Assembly: GCF_000720635.1 (NCBI RefSeq)
Contig: NZ_JOCF01000014.1
Location: forward strand, 1 to 64,000
Origin: Streptomyces sp. NRRL WC-3742
Lineage (GTDB): Bacteria > Actinomycetota > Actinomycetes > Streptomycetales > Streptomycetaceae
Length of the DNA stretch: 64,000 nt
Reading direction: 5' to 3'
The position numbers were made by a program, and so were the translations under genes. Under the pieces are notes generated by a model. That model saw nothing but the letters and a program-made list of their open reading frames with translations. It did not search any database and was not told the DNA's origin. Shown here in pieces: positions 15,968 through 24,950 of the stretch (its first letter is position 1; each line of letters starts with the position of its first letter).

Positions 15968-17334
15968 GCGAGCGGGCCGAGCAAGCGGACGGCGGGGCCG
16001 TCCCCGAGCGCAGGGCCGGCCGGCACGCCGCGCCGCGTACGCCCGTACGGGTCCGGCTGCGGGGTCGCGCGCTGGCGATGGCGGCGGTGCCGACCGCGCT
16101 GCTGATGGCCGCCGCCTACACGCCGAACCCGGCCGTCGCCGACGCCGCCGCGGGCAAGTGCGGCACCGCGCCCGCCGCCGTGCCGGACGTCGCGCCGATC
16201 GAGACGCCCGTCCCGAAGAGCGAGCTGCCCGCGCCGCCGCCCGGCCCGTCCGCGACGCCCACGGGCGCGCCCACCAACCTGCCGACGGGCGGCCCGAGTT
16301 CGGTGCCCGCCCCGACACAGGTGCCGACGCAGGCGCCGACTCAGACCCCGACGACCGCGCCCGTGAAGACACCGGCCGTCCGGTCCGCCGCCACCGGCGG
16401 TGCGAACACCGTCAGCGCCGTCTACCAGGGCACCGACGCCGGTGCGGGCACCGTCGCCCAGGCGGGGTTGATCGACGACATCATCGGCGGCGTCAACCAC
16501 CTGCTGAACCCGGGCAGTTCGACCCCCTCGCCGACCGCGACCCCGACCACCCAGGCCCCGGCCCCGGCCGTCCCCGCCCCGCGCGTGGGCACCCCGGCGC
16601 AGCCCGTACAGCCGCAGGCCCAGCAGGCCCCTGCGGCCCAGGCCGCTCCGTCCGCCGGGAAGCCCGCCGCGCCGCAGAAGACACCCACCACGGGCACGCC
16701 CTCCGCCGCCCCGACCGCGGGCGCCAAGACGGCCCCGTCCGCGAGCGCGACCCCGTCGGCCTCGCCGACCGCCTCGCCCACCGCCGACCCCAACTGCGCG
16801 GTGGACGCCCGGAAGCTGACGGCCGGCAAGGCGGCCGCCGAGCAGGTCGTCCCCGAGCAGAACTGGACGCTGCTGACCAGCAGGCTGGGCCTGCACGGCG
16901 CGGCCTTCCACGGCGTCTACGACGTGAAGACCCCGAGCGGCAGCAAGCGGGTGCTCAAGTTCGTGGTCAGCGGCGTCGACATCGAGAACCTCGACATGTC
17001 GACCCTCGAGGGCAACGGCGTCACCTTCCACGTCCAGGGCGCCCCCGGGTCCACCTCGACCATCCGGGACGGTCAGGTCACCATGTACGTGGAGCGGCTC
17101 TCCGGCCACCTCTCCAAGGTGCTGGGCCTGCCGATCCCGATCGACCTGGGCGAGATCACCCTCACCCCGGACACCCTGCCCCGCTGGCTCTACGACCTGA
17201 TCGGCTCCGTCCCGATCCCGCTGGACCTGGAGCTGACCGGCGTCACCGCCAAGCAGGCCGGCCAGTTCGGCGGCACCCTGCACATCCCGGGGATGCACCT
17301 CTTCAACGACAACGCGCCCTACAGCGACAAGTAG
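15964..17334 (+). CDS. Pro/Thr-rich exported protein with DUF6230-like C-terminal domain
   Basis: A 456-residue protein starting at GTG 15964, coupled to the DUF6114 gene. Residues 28-58 are an Arg-rich stretch and hydrophobic helix (LAMAAVPTALLMAAAYTP), acting as a signal or anchor. Residues about 60-275 are a Pro/Thr/Ala/Ser-rich low-complexity linker of the kind that spans the cell wall. The C-terminal 170 residues (NWTLLTSRLGLHGAAFHGVYDV to HLFNDNAPYSDK) are beta-rich and resemble the fold expected for the DUF6230 relatives. Function not known; a cell-envelope structural role is the simplest inference. Confidence 0.75.
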   Translation: MSERAEQADGGAVPERRAGRHAAPRTPVRVRLRGRALAMAAVPTALLMAAAYTPNPAVADAAAGKCGTAPAAVPDVAPIETPVPKSELPAPPPGPSATPTGAPTNLPTGGPSSVPAPTQVPTQAPTQTPTTAPVKTPAVRSAATGGANTVSAVYQGTDAGAGTVAQAGLIDDIIGGVNHLLNPGSSTPSPTATPTTQAPAPAVPAPRVGTPAQPVQPQAQQAPAAQAAPSAGKPAAPQKTPTTGTPSAAPTAGAKTAPSASATPSASPTASPTADPNCAVDARKLTAGKAAAEQVVPEQNWTLLTSRLGLHGAAFHGVYDVKTPSGSKRVLKFVVSGVDIENLDMSTLEGNGVTFHVQGAPGSTSTIRDGQVTMYVERLSGHLSKVLGLPIPIDLGEITLTPDTLPRWLYDLIGSVPIPLDLELTGVTAKQAGQFGGTLHIPGMHLFNDNAPYSDK

Positions 17335-17350
17335 CAGCGCCCGTACAGCA

Positions 17351-17389
17351 GTCGAGGCGGCCCTCCCGGGAAGGGAGGGCCGCCTCGAC
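17351..17389. terminator. perfect bidirectional terminator
   Basis: A perfect 17-bp stem (17351-17367 with 17373-17389, loop GGGAA) sits between the converging exported-protein gene and pyk, just past the first stop. Confidence 0.88.
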
Positions 17390-17406
17390 GGCGTTTCAGC
17401 GGGGTG

Positions 17407-18834
17407 TCACTGGCCCCGGTTGCCCAGGTGGTGGACCTGCACCATGTTGGTGGTGCCGGGGATGCCGACGGGGACACCGGCGGTGACGATCACCGTCGCG
17501 CCCTCCTCCAGGCGGCCCATCTTGAGCAGCTCGCGGTCGACCTGCGCGACCATCGCGTCGGTGGTGGCGACCTGCTCGGTCACGTACGACTCGACGCCCC
17601 AGCTCAGCGAGAGCTGGTTGCGGGTGGCGCTGTCCGGGGTGAACGCGATCACCGGGATCGGCGAGCGGTAGCGGGACAGCCGGCGCGCGGTGTCACCGGA
17701 CTTGGTGAACGCGACCAGCGCCTGCCCGTTCAGGAAGTCGCCCAGCTCGCAGGCGGCGCGGGCGACGGAACCGCCCTGGGTGCGCGGCTTGCGGCCCGGG
17801 TTGAGCGGCTGGAGGCCCTGGGCGACGAGCTCCTCCTCGGCCTTCTCGCAGATCCGGCTCATGGTGCGCACGGTCTCGACCGGGTACTTGCCGACGCTGG
17901 ACTCGGCGGAGAGCATCACCGCGTCGGTGCCGTCCAGGATGGCGTTGGCGACGTCGGAGACCTCGGCGCGGGTCGGGCGCGAGGCGTGGATCATCGACTC
18001 CATCATCTGGGTGGCGACGATGACGGGCTTGGCGTTGCGGCGGGCCAGCGTGATCAGCTTCTTCTGGACCAGCGGCACCCGCTCCAGCGGGTACTCGACG
18101 GCCAGGTCGCCGCGGGCGACCATGATGGCGTCGAAGGCGAGGACGATCTCCTCCATGGCCTCGACGGCCTGCGGCTTCTCGATCTTGGCGATGACCGGCA
18201 CGCGGATGCCGACCTCGTCCATGACCGCGTGGACGTCCTTGATGTCGGCCGCGTTGCGGACGAAGGACAGCGCGACCATGTCGACGCCCAGGCGCAGGGC
18301 GAAGCGCAGGTCGTCCTTGTCCTTCTCGGACAGCGCGGGCACGTTCACGGCCGCGCCGGGCAGGTTGATGCCCTTGTTGTTCGAGAGCACGCCGCCCTCG
18401 ACCACCACGGTCCTCACCCGCGGGCCGTCGACGCTGACGACCTCCAGGGCGATGACGCCGTCGTTGATCAGGATCGGGTCGCCGGGCTTCACGTCGCCGG
18501 GCAGGCCCTTGTAGGTGGTGCCGCAGATGTGCTGGTCACCGGGGACGTCCTCGGTGGTGATGGTGAACTCGTCGCCGTTGTCGACGGTCACCGGGCCGTT
18601 GGCGAAGGTCGCCAGACGGATCTTGGGACCCTGGAGGTCGGCCAGGACGCCGATGGCCTTGCCGGTGTCCTCCGAGACCTGGCGGACCTTGCGGTACCGC
18701 TCCTCGTGGTCCGCGTGGTTGCCGTGGCTCATGTTCAGTCGGGCGACGTTCATGCCCGCCTCGACGATGGCCTTCAGCTGTTCGTAGGAGTCCGTCGCGG
18801 GACCCAGGGTGCAGACAATTTTCGCTCGGCGCAT
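17407..18834 (-). CDS. pyk: pyruvate kinase
   Basis: A 475-residue pyruvate kinase converting phosphoenolpyruvate and ADP to pyruvate and ATP. Visible are the N-terminal signature RRAKIVCTLGPATDSYEQL with the catalytic arginine region, GMNVARLNMSHG, the active-site block IAKIEKPQAVEAMEEIV (catalytic Lys), MVARGDLAVE, and VIVATQMMESMI. The C-terminal allosteric domain contains FTKSGDTARRLSRYR. ATG at 18834 gives the normal MRRAKIVCTLGP start; a longer frame from 18948 would add non-family residues. The gene sits next to ackA-pta on the same strand but with a 94-bp gap, so it probably has its own promoter. Confidence 0.97.
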   Translation of the reverse strand: MRRAKIVCTLGPATDSYEQLKAIVEAGMNVARLNMSHGNHADHEERYRKVRQVSEDTGKAIGVLADLQGPKIRLATFANGPVTVDNGDEFTITTEDVPGDQHICGTTYKGLPGDVKPGDPILINDGVIALEVVSVDGPRVRTVVVEGGVLSNNKGINLPGAAVNVPALSEKDKDDLRFALRLGVDMVALSFVRNAADIKDVHAVMDEVGIRVPVIAKIEKPQAVEAMEEIVLAFDAIMVARGDLAVEYPLERVPLVQKKLITLARRNAKPVIVATQMMESMIHASRPTRAEVSDVANAILDGTDAVMLSAESSVGKYPVETVRTMSRICEKAEEELVAQGLQPLNPGRKPRTQGGSVARAACELGDFLNGQALVAFTKSGDTARRLSRYRSPIPVIAFTPDSATRNQLSLSWGVESYVTEQVATTDAMVAQVDRELLKMGRLEEGATVIVTAGVPVGIPGTTNMVQVHHLGNRGQ

Positions 18835-18928
18835 ATCCGTCAGTCTATCCGTTCGAGTTGAGGGCGCATTCGGCGGGAATAGGGAGGAATCGCCGTCGAA
18901 TCGTCCCGGGGAGCGAGACCGAACTGTC

Positions 18929-20152
18929 TCACTTCCCGGACTCGCCACCCTCGCGGTGGACCAGGGCGAAGGTCTGGCGGGCGATCTCCAGCTCCTCGTC
19001 GGTGGGCACCACGGCGACCGCGACCCGGGCGTACGCGGGCGAGATGATGCGCGGCTCGCCCGAGCGCACCGAGTTCAGCTCGGGGTCCACGGCGATGCCC
19101 AGTTCCTCCAGCCCGGCGGTGGCCGCGGCGCGCACCGGTGCGGCGTTCTCCCCGACGCCCGCGGTGAACGCGATCGCGTCGACCCGGCCGAGGACGGCGT
19201 AGTAGCCGCCGATGTACTTGCGCAGCCGGTGGACGTACGTGTCGAAGGCGAGCTTCGCGTCCGCGTCCCCGGCCTCCGCGCGGCGCATGATCTCGCGCAT
19301 GTCGTTGTCGCCGCTCAGGCCCCGCAGGCCGCTGCGGCGGTTGAGCAGGTCGTCGATCTCGTCGACCGACATCCCGCCGACCCGGTGGAGGTGGAACACC
19401 ACGCCGGCGTCGATGTCGCCCGAACGGGTGCCCATGACCAGGCCCTCCAGCGGCGTCAGGCCCATGGAGGTGTCCAGGCAGCGGCCGCCGCCGACGGCCG
19501 AGGCGGAGGCGCCGTTGCCCAGGTGCAGCACGATGACGTTCACCTCGGCCGGGTCCTTGCCGAGCAGCCGGGCCGTCGCCCGCGAGACGTACTGGTGCGA
19601 GGTGCCGTGGAAGCCGTAGCGGCGCACCCGGTGCTCGTCGGCCACGGCCTTGTCGATCGCGTACCGGGCGGCGTACTCGGGCATCGAGGCGTGGAAGGCG
19701 GTGTCGAACACCGCCACCTGCGGCAGGTCGGGGCGCAGCGCGCGGGCCACCTCGATGCCGATGATGTTCGCCGGGTTGTGCAGCGGCGCGACGGGGATGA
19801 GGCGGCGGATCTCCTTGAGCACCTCGTCGGTGATGACGGTCGGTTCGGTGAACCGCTTGCCGCCGTGCACCACCCGGTGGCCGATCGCGGCGAGTTCGGG
19901 GGAGTCCAGCCCGAGGCCGTCCGCGGTGAGCTCCTCGGCGACGGCCTTCAGCGCCGCGGTGTGGTCGGGGAAGACCTGGAGCGTCTCGCGCGGCTCGCCC
20001 GAGCGGGGGGTGTGCACCAGGCGGCCGCCGGGCTCGCCGATCCGCTCGACCAGGCCGGCGGCGAGCCTGGCGCCGTCCAGCATGTCGATCAGCTGGTACT
20101 TGACCGAGGAGGAGCCGGCGTTCAGGACGAGAACGCGCGTACCTTCACTCAC
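18929..20152 (-). CDS. ackA: acetate kinase
   Basis: A 407-residue acetate kinase: acetyl phosphate plus ADP to acetate plus ATP, and the reverse. The ASKHA-fold motifs are intact: VLNAGSSSVKYQLID at the N-terminus, HRVVHGG, VFDTAFHASMP (catalytic Asp), RYGFHGTSHQYVS and HLGNGAS. GTG at 20152 overlaps the pta stop by 4 bases, so ackA is co-translated with pta. With the adjacent pyk it forms a route from phosphoenolpyruvate to acetate overflow metabolism. Confidence 0.97.
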   Translation of the reverse strand: MSEGTRVLVLNAGSSSVKYQLIDMLDGARLAAGLVERIGEPGGRLVHTPRSGEPRETLQVFPDHTAALKAVAEELTADGLGLDSPELAAIGHRVVHGGKRFTEPTVITDEVLKEIRRLIPVAPLHNPANIIGIEVARALRPDLPQVAVFDTAFHASMPEYAARYAIDKAVADEHRVRRYGFHGTSHQYVSRATARLLGKDPAEVNVIVLHLGNGASASAVGGGRCLDTSMGLTPLEGLVMGTRSGDIDAGVVFHLHRVGGMSVDEIDDLLNRRSGLRGLSGDNDMREIMRRAEAGDADAKLAFDTYVHRLRKYIGGYYAVLGRVDAIAFTAGVGENAAPVRAAATAGLEELGIAVDPELNSVRSGEPRIISPAYARVAVAVVPTDEELEIARQTFALVHREGGESGK

Positions 20153-22278
20153 TGTTCGGTCCCCTTCCTGTCCTGCGACTGGATGGCGGTGATCGCGACG
20201 GTGTTGACGATGTCCTGCACCAGCGCGCCGCGCGAGAGGTCGTTGACGGGCTTGCGCAGCCCCTGGAGCACCGGGCCGACGGCCACGGCGCCCGCCGAGC
20301 GCTGGACGGCCTTGTAGGTGTTGTTGCCGGTGTTGAGGTCCGGGAAGATCAGCACCGTCGCCCGCCCGGCCACCTCCGAGCCCGGCAGCTTGGTGGCCGC
20401 GACCTTCGGGTCCACCGCGGCGTCGTACTGGATCGGGCCCTCGACCAGCATGTCCGGCCGCAGTTCGCGCACCAGCTCGGTGGCCTTGCGGACCTTGTCG
20501 ACGTCCGCGCCCGAGCCGGAGGTGCCGGTCGAGTACGAGAGCATCGCGACCCTCGGCTCCACCCCGAACTGGGCGGCGGTGGCGGCCGACTGGATGGCGA
20601 TGTCGGCGAGCTGCTGGGCGTCCGGGTCGGGGTTGACCGCGCAGTCGCCGTACACCAGCACCTTGTCGGCCAGGCACATGAAGAAGACGGAGGAGACGAT
20701 CGCGGCGCCCGGCGAGGTCTTGATGACCTCGAAGGCGGGCCGGATGGTGGCGGCGGTGGAGTGCACCGCGCCGGAGACCATGCCGTCGGCGATGCCCTCC
20801 TGGACCATCAGGGTGCCGAAGTACGAGACGTCGGTGACGAGGTCCAGCGCCAGCTCGACCGTCATGCCCTTGTGGGCGCGCAGCTTGGCGTACAGCTCGG
20901 CGAACTGGCGGCGCAGCGGGCTGGTGGTCGGGTCGACGATCCGGGCCTGGGCGCGGTCGGCGCCCGGGCTCTCCTGCGGCAGCTCGATGCCCAGGCTCGC
21001 GGCCTTGCGGCGTACGGCGTCGACCTCGCCGAGCAGGGTGAGGTCGCAGATGTTGCGGCGCAGCAGGATCTCGGCGGCGCGCAGCACCCGCTCCTCGGTG
21101 CCCTCCGGCAGCACGACGTGCCGGCGCTCGCCGCGGGCGCGCTCCAGCAGCTCGTGCTCGAACATCATCGGGGTGACGCGCTCGGAGCGGCCGACCTCGA
21201 TCCGGTTGGTCAACTCGGCGGTGTCGACGTGCAGTTCGAACAGGCCCAGGGCGATCTCGGCCTTGCGGGGGCTGGCCGCGGTGAGCTTGCCCTCCAGGTG
21301 GGTGAGGGTCGCGGCGGTGGGCCAGCTGCCCTCGGGGACGACGGCCACCGGGGTGCCGGGGGCGAGGCGGGCGGCGAGCGCCATCACGTTGGGGCCCGGG
21401 TGCTGGCCGAGGGTCAGCAGCACCCCGGCGATCGGCGGGGCGCCGGCGGCGTGGGCGGCCAGCGAGCCGATCACCAGGTCGGCGCGGTCCCCGGGGGTGA
21501 CGACGAGGGCCCCCTCGGTCAGGGCGTCCAGGAAGGTGGGGAGCATGGCGCCGCCGAAGACGTAGCCGCGCACGTCCCGGGCCAGGCCCGCGGCGTCCCC
21601 GAGCAGGACCTCGGCGCCGGTCGCCTCGACCAGCTGCCCGACGGTGGGCGCGGCCAGGGCCGGCTCCTCCGGGATGACGTACGCGGGGATCGGCAGCTTC
21701 TCGGTGAGGGTGCGCTGGACGCGCTGCTTGACGCCGGGGGCGACGCGGTTGGCGATCATCGCCAGGGTCTCGCAGCCGAGGTCGGTGTACGCGCGGTGGG
21801 CGTTGCGCACCTCGGCGATCACGGCCTCGGCGTCCTCGCCGTGCCCGCCGACCACCGGGAGCACGGCGGCGCCGAACTCGTTGGCGAGGCGGGCGTTGAA
21901 GGCCAGTTCGTCGGGGATGTTGGTGTCCGCGAAGTCGGTGCCGAGGACCAGGACGGCCTGGCAGCGGCGCTCCACCGCGCGGAAGCGGTCGATGAGGACG
22001 GAGACCAGCTCGTCCTGGCCCTGGGCGGCCTGGAGGGCGGCGGCCTCCTCGTAGGTGAGCCCGTACAGCTCCGTGCCGGGCAGGTCGATCCGGTACCGGC
22101 CGCGCAGCAGCTCGACCACGTGGTCCGCCCCGGGCTCCCCGGGGGCGCTCGCGTGCACCAGCGGCCGGAACACCCCGACCCGGTCCACCTGCCGGGTGAG
22201 CAGTTCCATGACCCCGAGCTCGACCGCCTGCCGGCCGTCCCCCCGGTCGATCCCGGTCACGTACACGCTGCGCGCCAC
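20149..22278 (-). CDS. pta: phosphate acetyltransferase (long form)
   Basis: A 709-residue phosphotransacetylase making acetyl phosphate from acetyl-CoA and phosphate. It is the long, three-part form: an N-terminal P-loop-like AAA_26 domain (SVYVTGIDRGDGRQAVELGV, in which the usual GKS/T loop is not preserved), a central DRTGG-type domain, and the C-terminal catalytic PTA domain (VMPEGTEERVLRAAE-like start, MLSYSTGTSGSG, VEGPIQYDAAVDP, LIFPDLNTGNN). GTG at 22278 has GGAGAC upstream. It is the first gene of the pta-ackA operon. Confidence 0.96.
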   Translation of the reverse strand: MARSVYVTGIDRGDGRQAVELGVMELLTRQVDRVGVFRPLVHASAPGEPGADHVVELLRGRYRIDLPGTELYGLTYEEAAALQAAQGQDELVSVLIDRFRAVERRCQAVLVLGTDFADTNIPDELAFNARLANEFGAAVLPVVGGHGEDAEAVIAEVRNAHRAYTDLGCETLAMIANRVAPGVKQRVQRTLTEKLPIPAYVIPEEPALAAPTVGQLVEATGAEVLLGDAAGLARDVRGYVFGGAMLPTFLDALTEGALVVTPGDRADLVIGSLAAHAAGAPPIAGVLLTLGQHPGPNVMALAARLAPGTPVAVVPEGSWPTAATLTHLEGKLTAASPRKAEIALGLFELHVDTAELTNRIEVGRSERVTPMMFEHELLERARGERRHVVLPEGTEERVLRAAEILLRRNICDLTLLGEVDAVRRKAASLGIELPQESPGADRAQARIVDPTTSPLRRQFAELYAKLRAHKGMTVELALDLVTDVSYFGTLMVQEGIADGMVSGAVHSTAATIRPAFEVIKTSPGAAIVSSVFFMCLADKVLVYGDCAVNPDPDAQQLADIAIQSAATAAQFGVEPRVAMLSYSTGTSGSGADVDKVRKATELVRELRPDMLVEGPIQYDAAVDPKVAATKLPGSEVAGRATVLIFPDLNTGNNTYKAVQRSAGAVAVGPVLQGLRKPVNDLSRGALVQDIVNTVAITAIQSQDRKGTEQ

Positions 22279-22381
22279 CCGGCTGTCTCCGTCCCGTCGC
22301 CTCGGCAGATGGTCATGTCGACCATACATTCGCACCGCGAACGCCCGCCCGCGAGCAGAGGGCGGAGGAGGGAACAAGGGG

Positions 22382-22410
22382 GCGAAGGTCCCCCACCGGA
22401 GGACCTTCGC
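22382..22410 (-). terminator. glgB terminator hairpin
   Basis: GCGAAGGTCC (22382-22391) pairs perfectly with GGACCTTCGC (22401-22410). It lies downstream of glgB on the minus strand and before the pta promoter region. Confidence 0.75.
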
Positions 22411-22416
22411 CCGGGC

Positions 22417-22500
22417 GCTCACCGCACGGGGCTCACCGCACGGGGCTCACCGCACGACGCTCATCGCACGACGCTCATCGCGCGGCGCTCACCGCACGGG
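22417..22500 (-). repeat. six-fold 14-bp tandem repeat of the glgB 3' end
   Basis: Six consecutive 14-bp units (GCTCACCGCACGGG and one- to three-base variants) cover 22417-22500. The last unit contains the final codons and stop of glgB, so the end of the gene has been amplified into its 3' untranslated region. Replication slippage is the likely origin. Confidence 0.85.
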
Positions 22501-24801
22501 GCGGAGCCAGAGCGTGGCGAGCGGGGGGAGGACGAGTTCGGCGGAGCGGGGCTGGTCGTTCCAGGGGACGGGGTCGGCCTTGACGGGGTGGGAGTTGCCG
22601 ATGCCGCTGCCGCCGTACTCCTCGGCGTCGGTGTTGAGGGCCTCCTCCCACAGCTGTTCGCGGCCGTCGAGGGCGGGCAGGCCGACGCGGTGGCCGTGGC
22701 GGACCACGGGGGAGAAGTTGCAGACGGCGACGAGCGGGGTGCCGTCGGCGGCGTGGCGGACGAAGGAGAGCAGGTTGTCCTCGGCGGCGCCGCCGTCGAG
22801 CCAGCGGAAGCCCTCCGGGGTGGTGTCGAGCTCCCACAGGGCGGGGGTGTCGAGGTACGTCCGGTTGAGGTCGCGGACCAGGTTGCGCACGCCGCGGTGG
22901 TCGCGATGGGCCGGCCACTGCTCGTCGAGCACCCACCACTGCGGGCCCTGCTCGTGGTCCCACTCGGATCCCTGGGCGAACTCCTGCCCCATGAACAGGA
23001 GTTGCTTGCCGGGGTGGGACCACATGAAGCCGAGGTAGGCGCGGTGGTTGGCGCGCTGCTGCCACCAGTCGCCGGGCATCTTGGAGACGAGCGCCTGCTT
23101 GCCGTGCACGACCTCGTCGTGGGAGATCGGCAGGACGTAGTTCTCCGAGTAGGCGTACACCATCGAGAAGGTGATCTCGTTGTGGTGGTAGCGGCGGTGG
23201 ACGGGCTCCTTGGACATGTAGACCAGCGAGTCGTGCATCCAGCCCATGTTCCACTTGAGCCCGAAGCCCAGGCCCCCGGCGTCGGTGGGCCGGGTGACGC
23301 CGTCCCAGGCGGTGGACTCCTCGGCGATGGTGACGGCGCCCGGGCAGCGCCGGTAGACGGTGGCGTTCATCTCCTGGAGGAAGGAGGCCGCGTCCAGGTT
23401 CTCCCGGCCGCCGAACTGGTTGGGCGTCCAGGCGCCGCTGTCGCGGGAGTAGTCGAGGTAGAGCATCGAGGCGACGGCGTCGACCCGCAGGCCGTCGACG
23501 TGGAACTCCTCGCACCAGTACACGGCGTTGGCGACGAGGAAGTTGCGCACCTCCTTGCGGCCGTAGTCGAACTCCAGGGTCCCCCAGTCGGGGTGCTCGG
23601 CGCGCAGCGGGTCGGCGGGCTCGTACAGCGGCTCGCCGTCGAAGCGGGCGAGGGCGAAGTCGTCCTTGGGGAAGTGCGCGGGCACCCAGTCGACGATCAC
23701 GCCGATGCCGTGCCGGTGCAGGGTGTCGACGAGGTGGCGGAAGTCGTCGGGGGTGCCGAGGCGGGCGGTGGGGGCGTAGTAGCCGGAGACCTGGTAGCCC
23801 CAGGAGCCGCCGAAGGGGTGCTCCATCACCGGCATGAACTCCACGTGGGTGAAGTTCAACTCCTTCAGGTAGCGCGGCAGTTCCTCGGCGATGGCCCGGT
23901 AGGAGGTGAGGTCGGGCCGCCAGGAGGCGAGGTGCAGCTCGTACACCGACATCGGCGCGCGGTGGTGCGCGGCGCGGGCCCGGCGCTCCATCCACTCGCC
24001 GTCCTGCCACCGGTACGCCGAGGAGGTGACCACCGAGGCGGTGCCGGGCGGGCACTGGGCGGCGCGGGCGAGCGGGTCGGCCTTGTCGAGCACCCAGCCC
24101 TGCCGGGTGTGGATCTCGTACTTGTAGGCCGCGCCCTCGGCCAGGCCCGGGACGAACAGCTCCCAGACCCCGGAGGAGCCGAGGGAGCGCATCGGGTGCC
24201 CGGTGCCGTCCCAGTGGTTGAAGTCGCCGATGAGCCGGACCCCGGCGGCGTTGGGCGCCCAGACGGCGAAGGCGGTGCCGGCCACGCCGTCGACGGTGCG
24301 CGGGTGCGAGCCGAGCACCCGCCACAGCTGCTCGTGCCGGCCCTCGGAGATCAGGTGCAGGTCGAGCTCGCCGAGGGTGGGCGGGGTGCGGTAGCCGTCC
24401 TGCTGGCGCAGCGGCTCCCCGCCGGGGTACGTCACCAGCAGCTCGTAGTGCGGGAGTTCGCCGCCCGCCAGCAGGCCCGTGAACAGCCCGCCCTGCTGGT
24501 GGGTGAGCTCGGCGGGGCCCTGGCCGGTCTCGACCACCACCCGCTCGGCGAGGGGCCGCAGCACCCGGATCGCGGTGCCGCCGTGAACGGGGTGCGCGCC
24601 GAGCAGGGAGTGCGGGTCGTGGTGCTGCCCGCCGACCAGCCGGTCCACTTCGGAGGGTGGCAGCGGCGCCTCGGGCAGCCGCAGCGGGGCCGGGCGGGCG
24701 GGCTCCCGGGGCTCCTCGGTCGGTACGGGCGCCGCCGGCCCGGCCAGGAAGGTGGCCGGTACGGGGCGGGTGGGGCGGCCGGTCGGGTCGAGCGGCGTCA
24801 C
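22489..24801 (-). CDS. glgB: 1,4-alpha-glucan branching enzyme
   Basis: A 770-residue GH13 branching enzyme that forms alpha-1,6 branches. It has an N-terminal Pro-rich tail, a CBM48-like domain ([23 protein letters not shown]), a second CBM48 ([24 protein letters not shown]) and the catalytic barrel with [16 protein letters not shown] (nucleophile Asp), TIAEESTAW (acid/base Glu) and [10 protein letters not shown] (transition-state Asp). GTG at 24801 is the start. It is the last gene of the glgE-treS-mak-glgB set, separated from mak by a 144-bp repeat-rich spacer. Confidence 0.97.
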   Translation of the reverse strand: MTPLDPTGRPTRPVPATFLAGPAAPVPTEEPREPARPAPLRLPEAPLPPSEVDRLVGGQHHDPHSLLGAHPVHGGTAIRVLRPLAERVVVETGQGPAELTHQQGGLFTGLLAGGELPHYELLVTYPGGEPLRQQDGYRTPPTLGELDLHLISEGRHEQLWRVLGSHPRTVDGVAGTAFAVWAPNAAGVRLIGDFNHWDGTGHPMRSLGSSGVWELFVPGLAEGAAYKYEIHTRQGWVLDKADPLARAAQCPPGTASVVTSSAYRWQDGEWMERRARAAHHRAPMSVYELHLASWRPDLTSYRAIAEELPRYLKELNFTHVEFMPVMEHPFGGSWGYQVSGYYAPTARLGTPDDFRHLVDTLHRHGIGVIVDWVPAHFPKDDFALARFDGEPLYEPADPLRAEHPDWGTLEFDYGRKEVRNFLVANAVYWCEEFHVDGLRVDAVASMLYLDYSRDSGAWTPNQFGGRENLDAASFLQEMNATVYRRCPGAVTIAEESTAWDGVTRPTDAGGLGFGLKWNMGWMHDSLVYMSKEPVHRRYHHNEITFSMVYAYSENYVLPISHDEVVHGKQALVSKMPGDWWQQRANHRAYLGFMWSHPGKQLLFMGQEFAQGSEWDHEQGPQWWVLDEQWPAHRDHRGVRNLVRDLNRTYLDTPALWELDTTPEGFRWLDGGAAEDNLLSFVRHAADGTPLVAVCNFSPVVRHGHRVGLPALDGREQLWEEALNTDAEEYGGSGIGNSHPVKADPVPWNDQPRSAELVLPPLATLWLRPVR

Positions 24802-24865
24802 GACGGGTCCTCCTGCGACGGCGACGGGTGGGCGGACTGCGGGGTGGGCGAACTCCGGGGGAAGG

Positions 24866-24950
24866 CGGTAAGGCGGTCGGGCGGTTCAGACGGTTGGACG
24901 GTTCAGCGGTTCAGCGGTTCGGACGATTCAGATGGTTCGGGCGGTTCAGA
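24866..24950 (-). repeat. 8-9 bp tandem repeats at the mak 3' end
   Basis: About ten degenerate units of CGGTTCAGA run from 24866 to 24950. The unit nearest mak supplies its last codons and stop (ACC GTC TGA on the minus strand). This is a second case in the same operon of a gene end repeated into the spacer, with a different unit. Confidence 0.75.

Noticed and set aside
18835..18948. A longer pyruvate kinase (start at 18948).
   Set aside because: The known family start MRRAKIVCTLGP is at 18834; the extra residues have no homologous feature.
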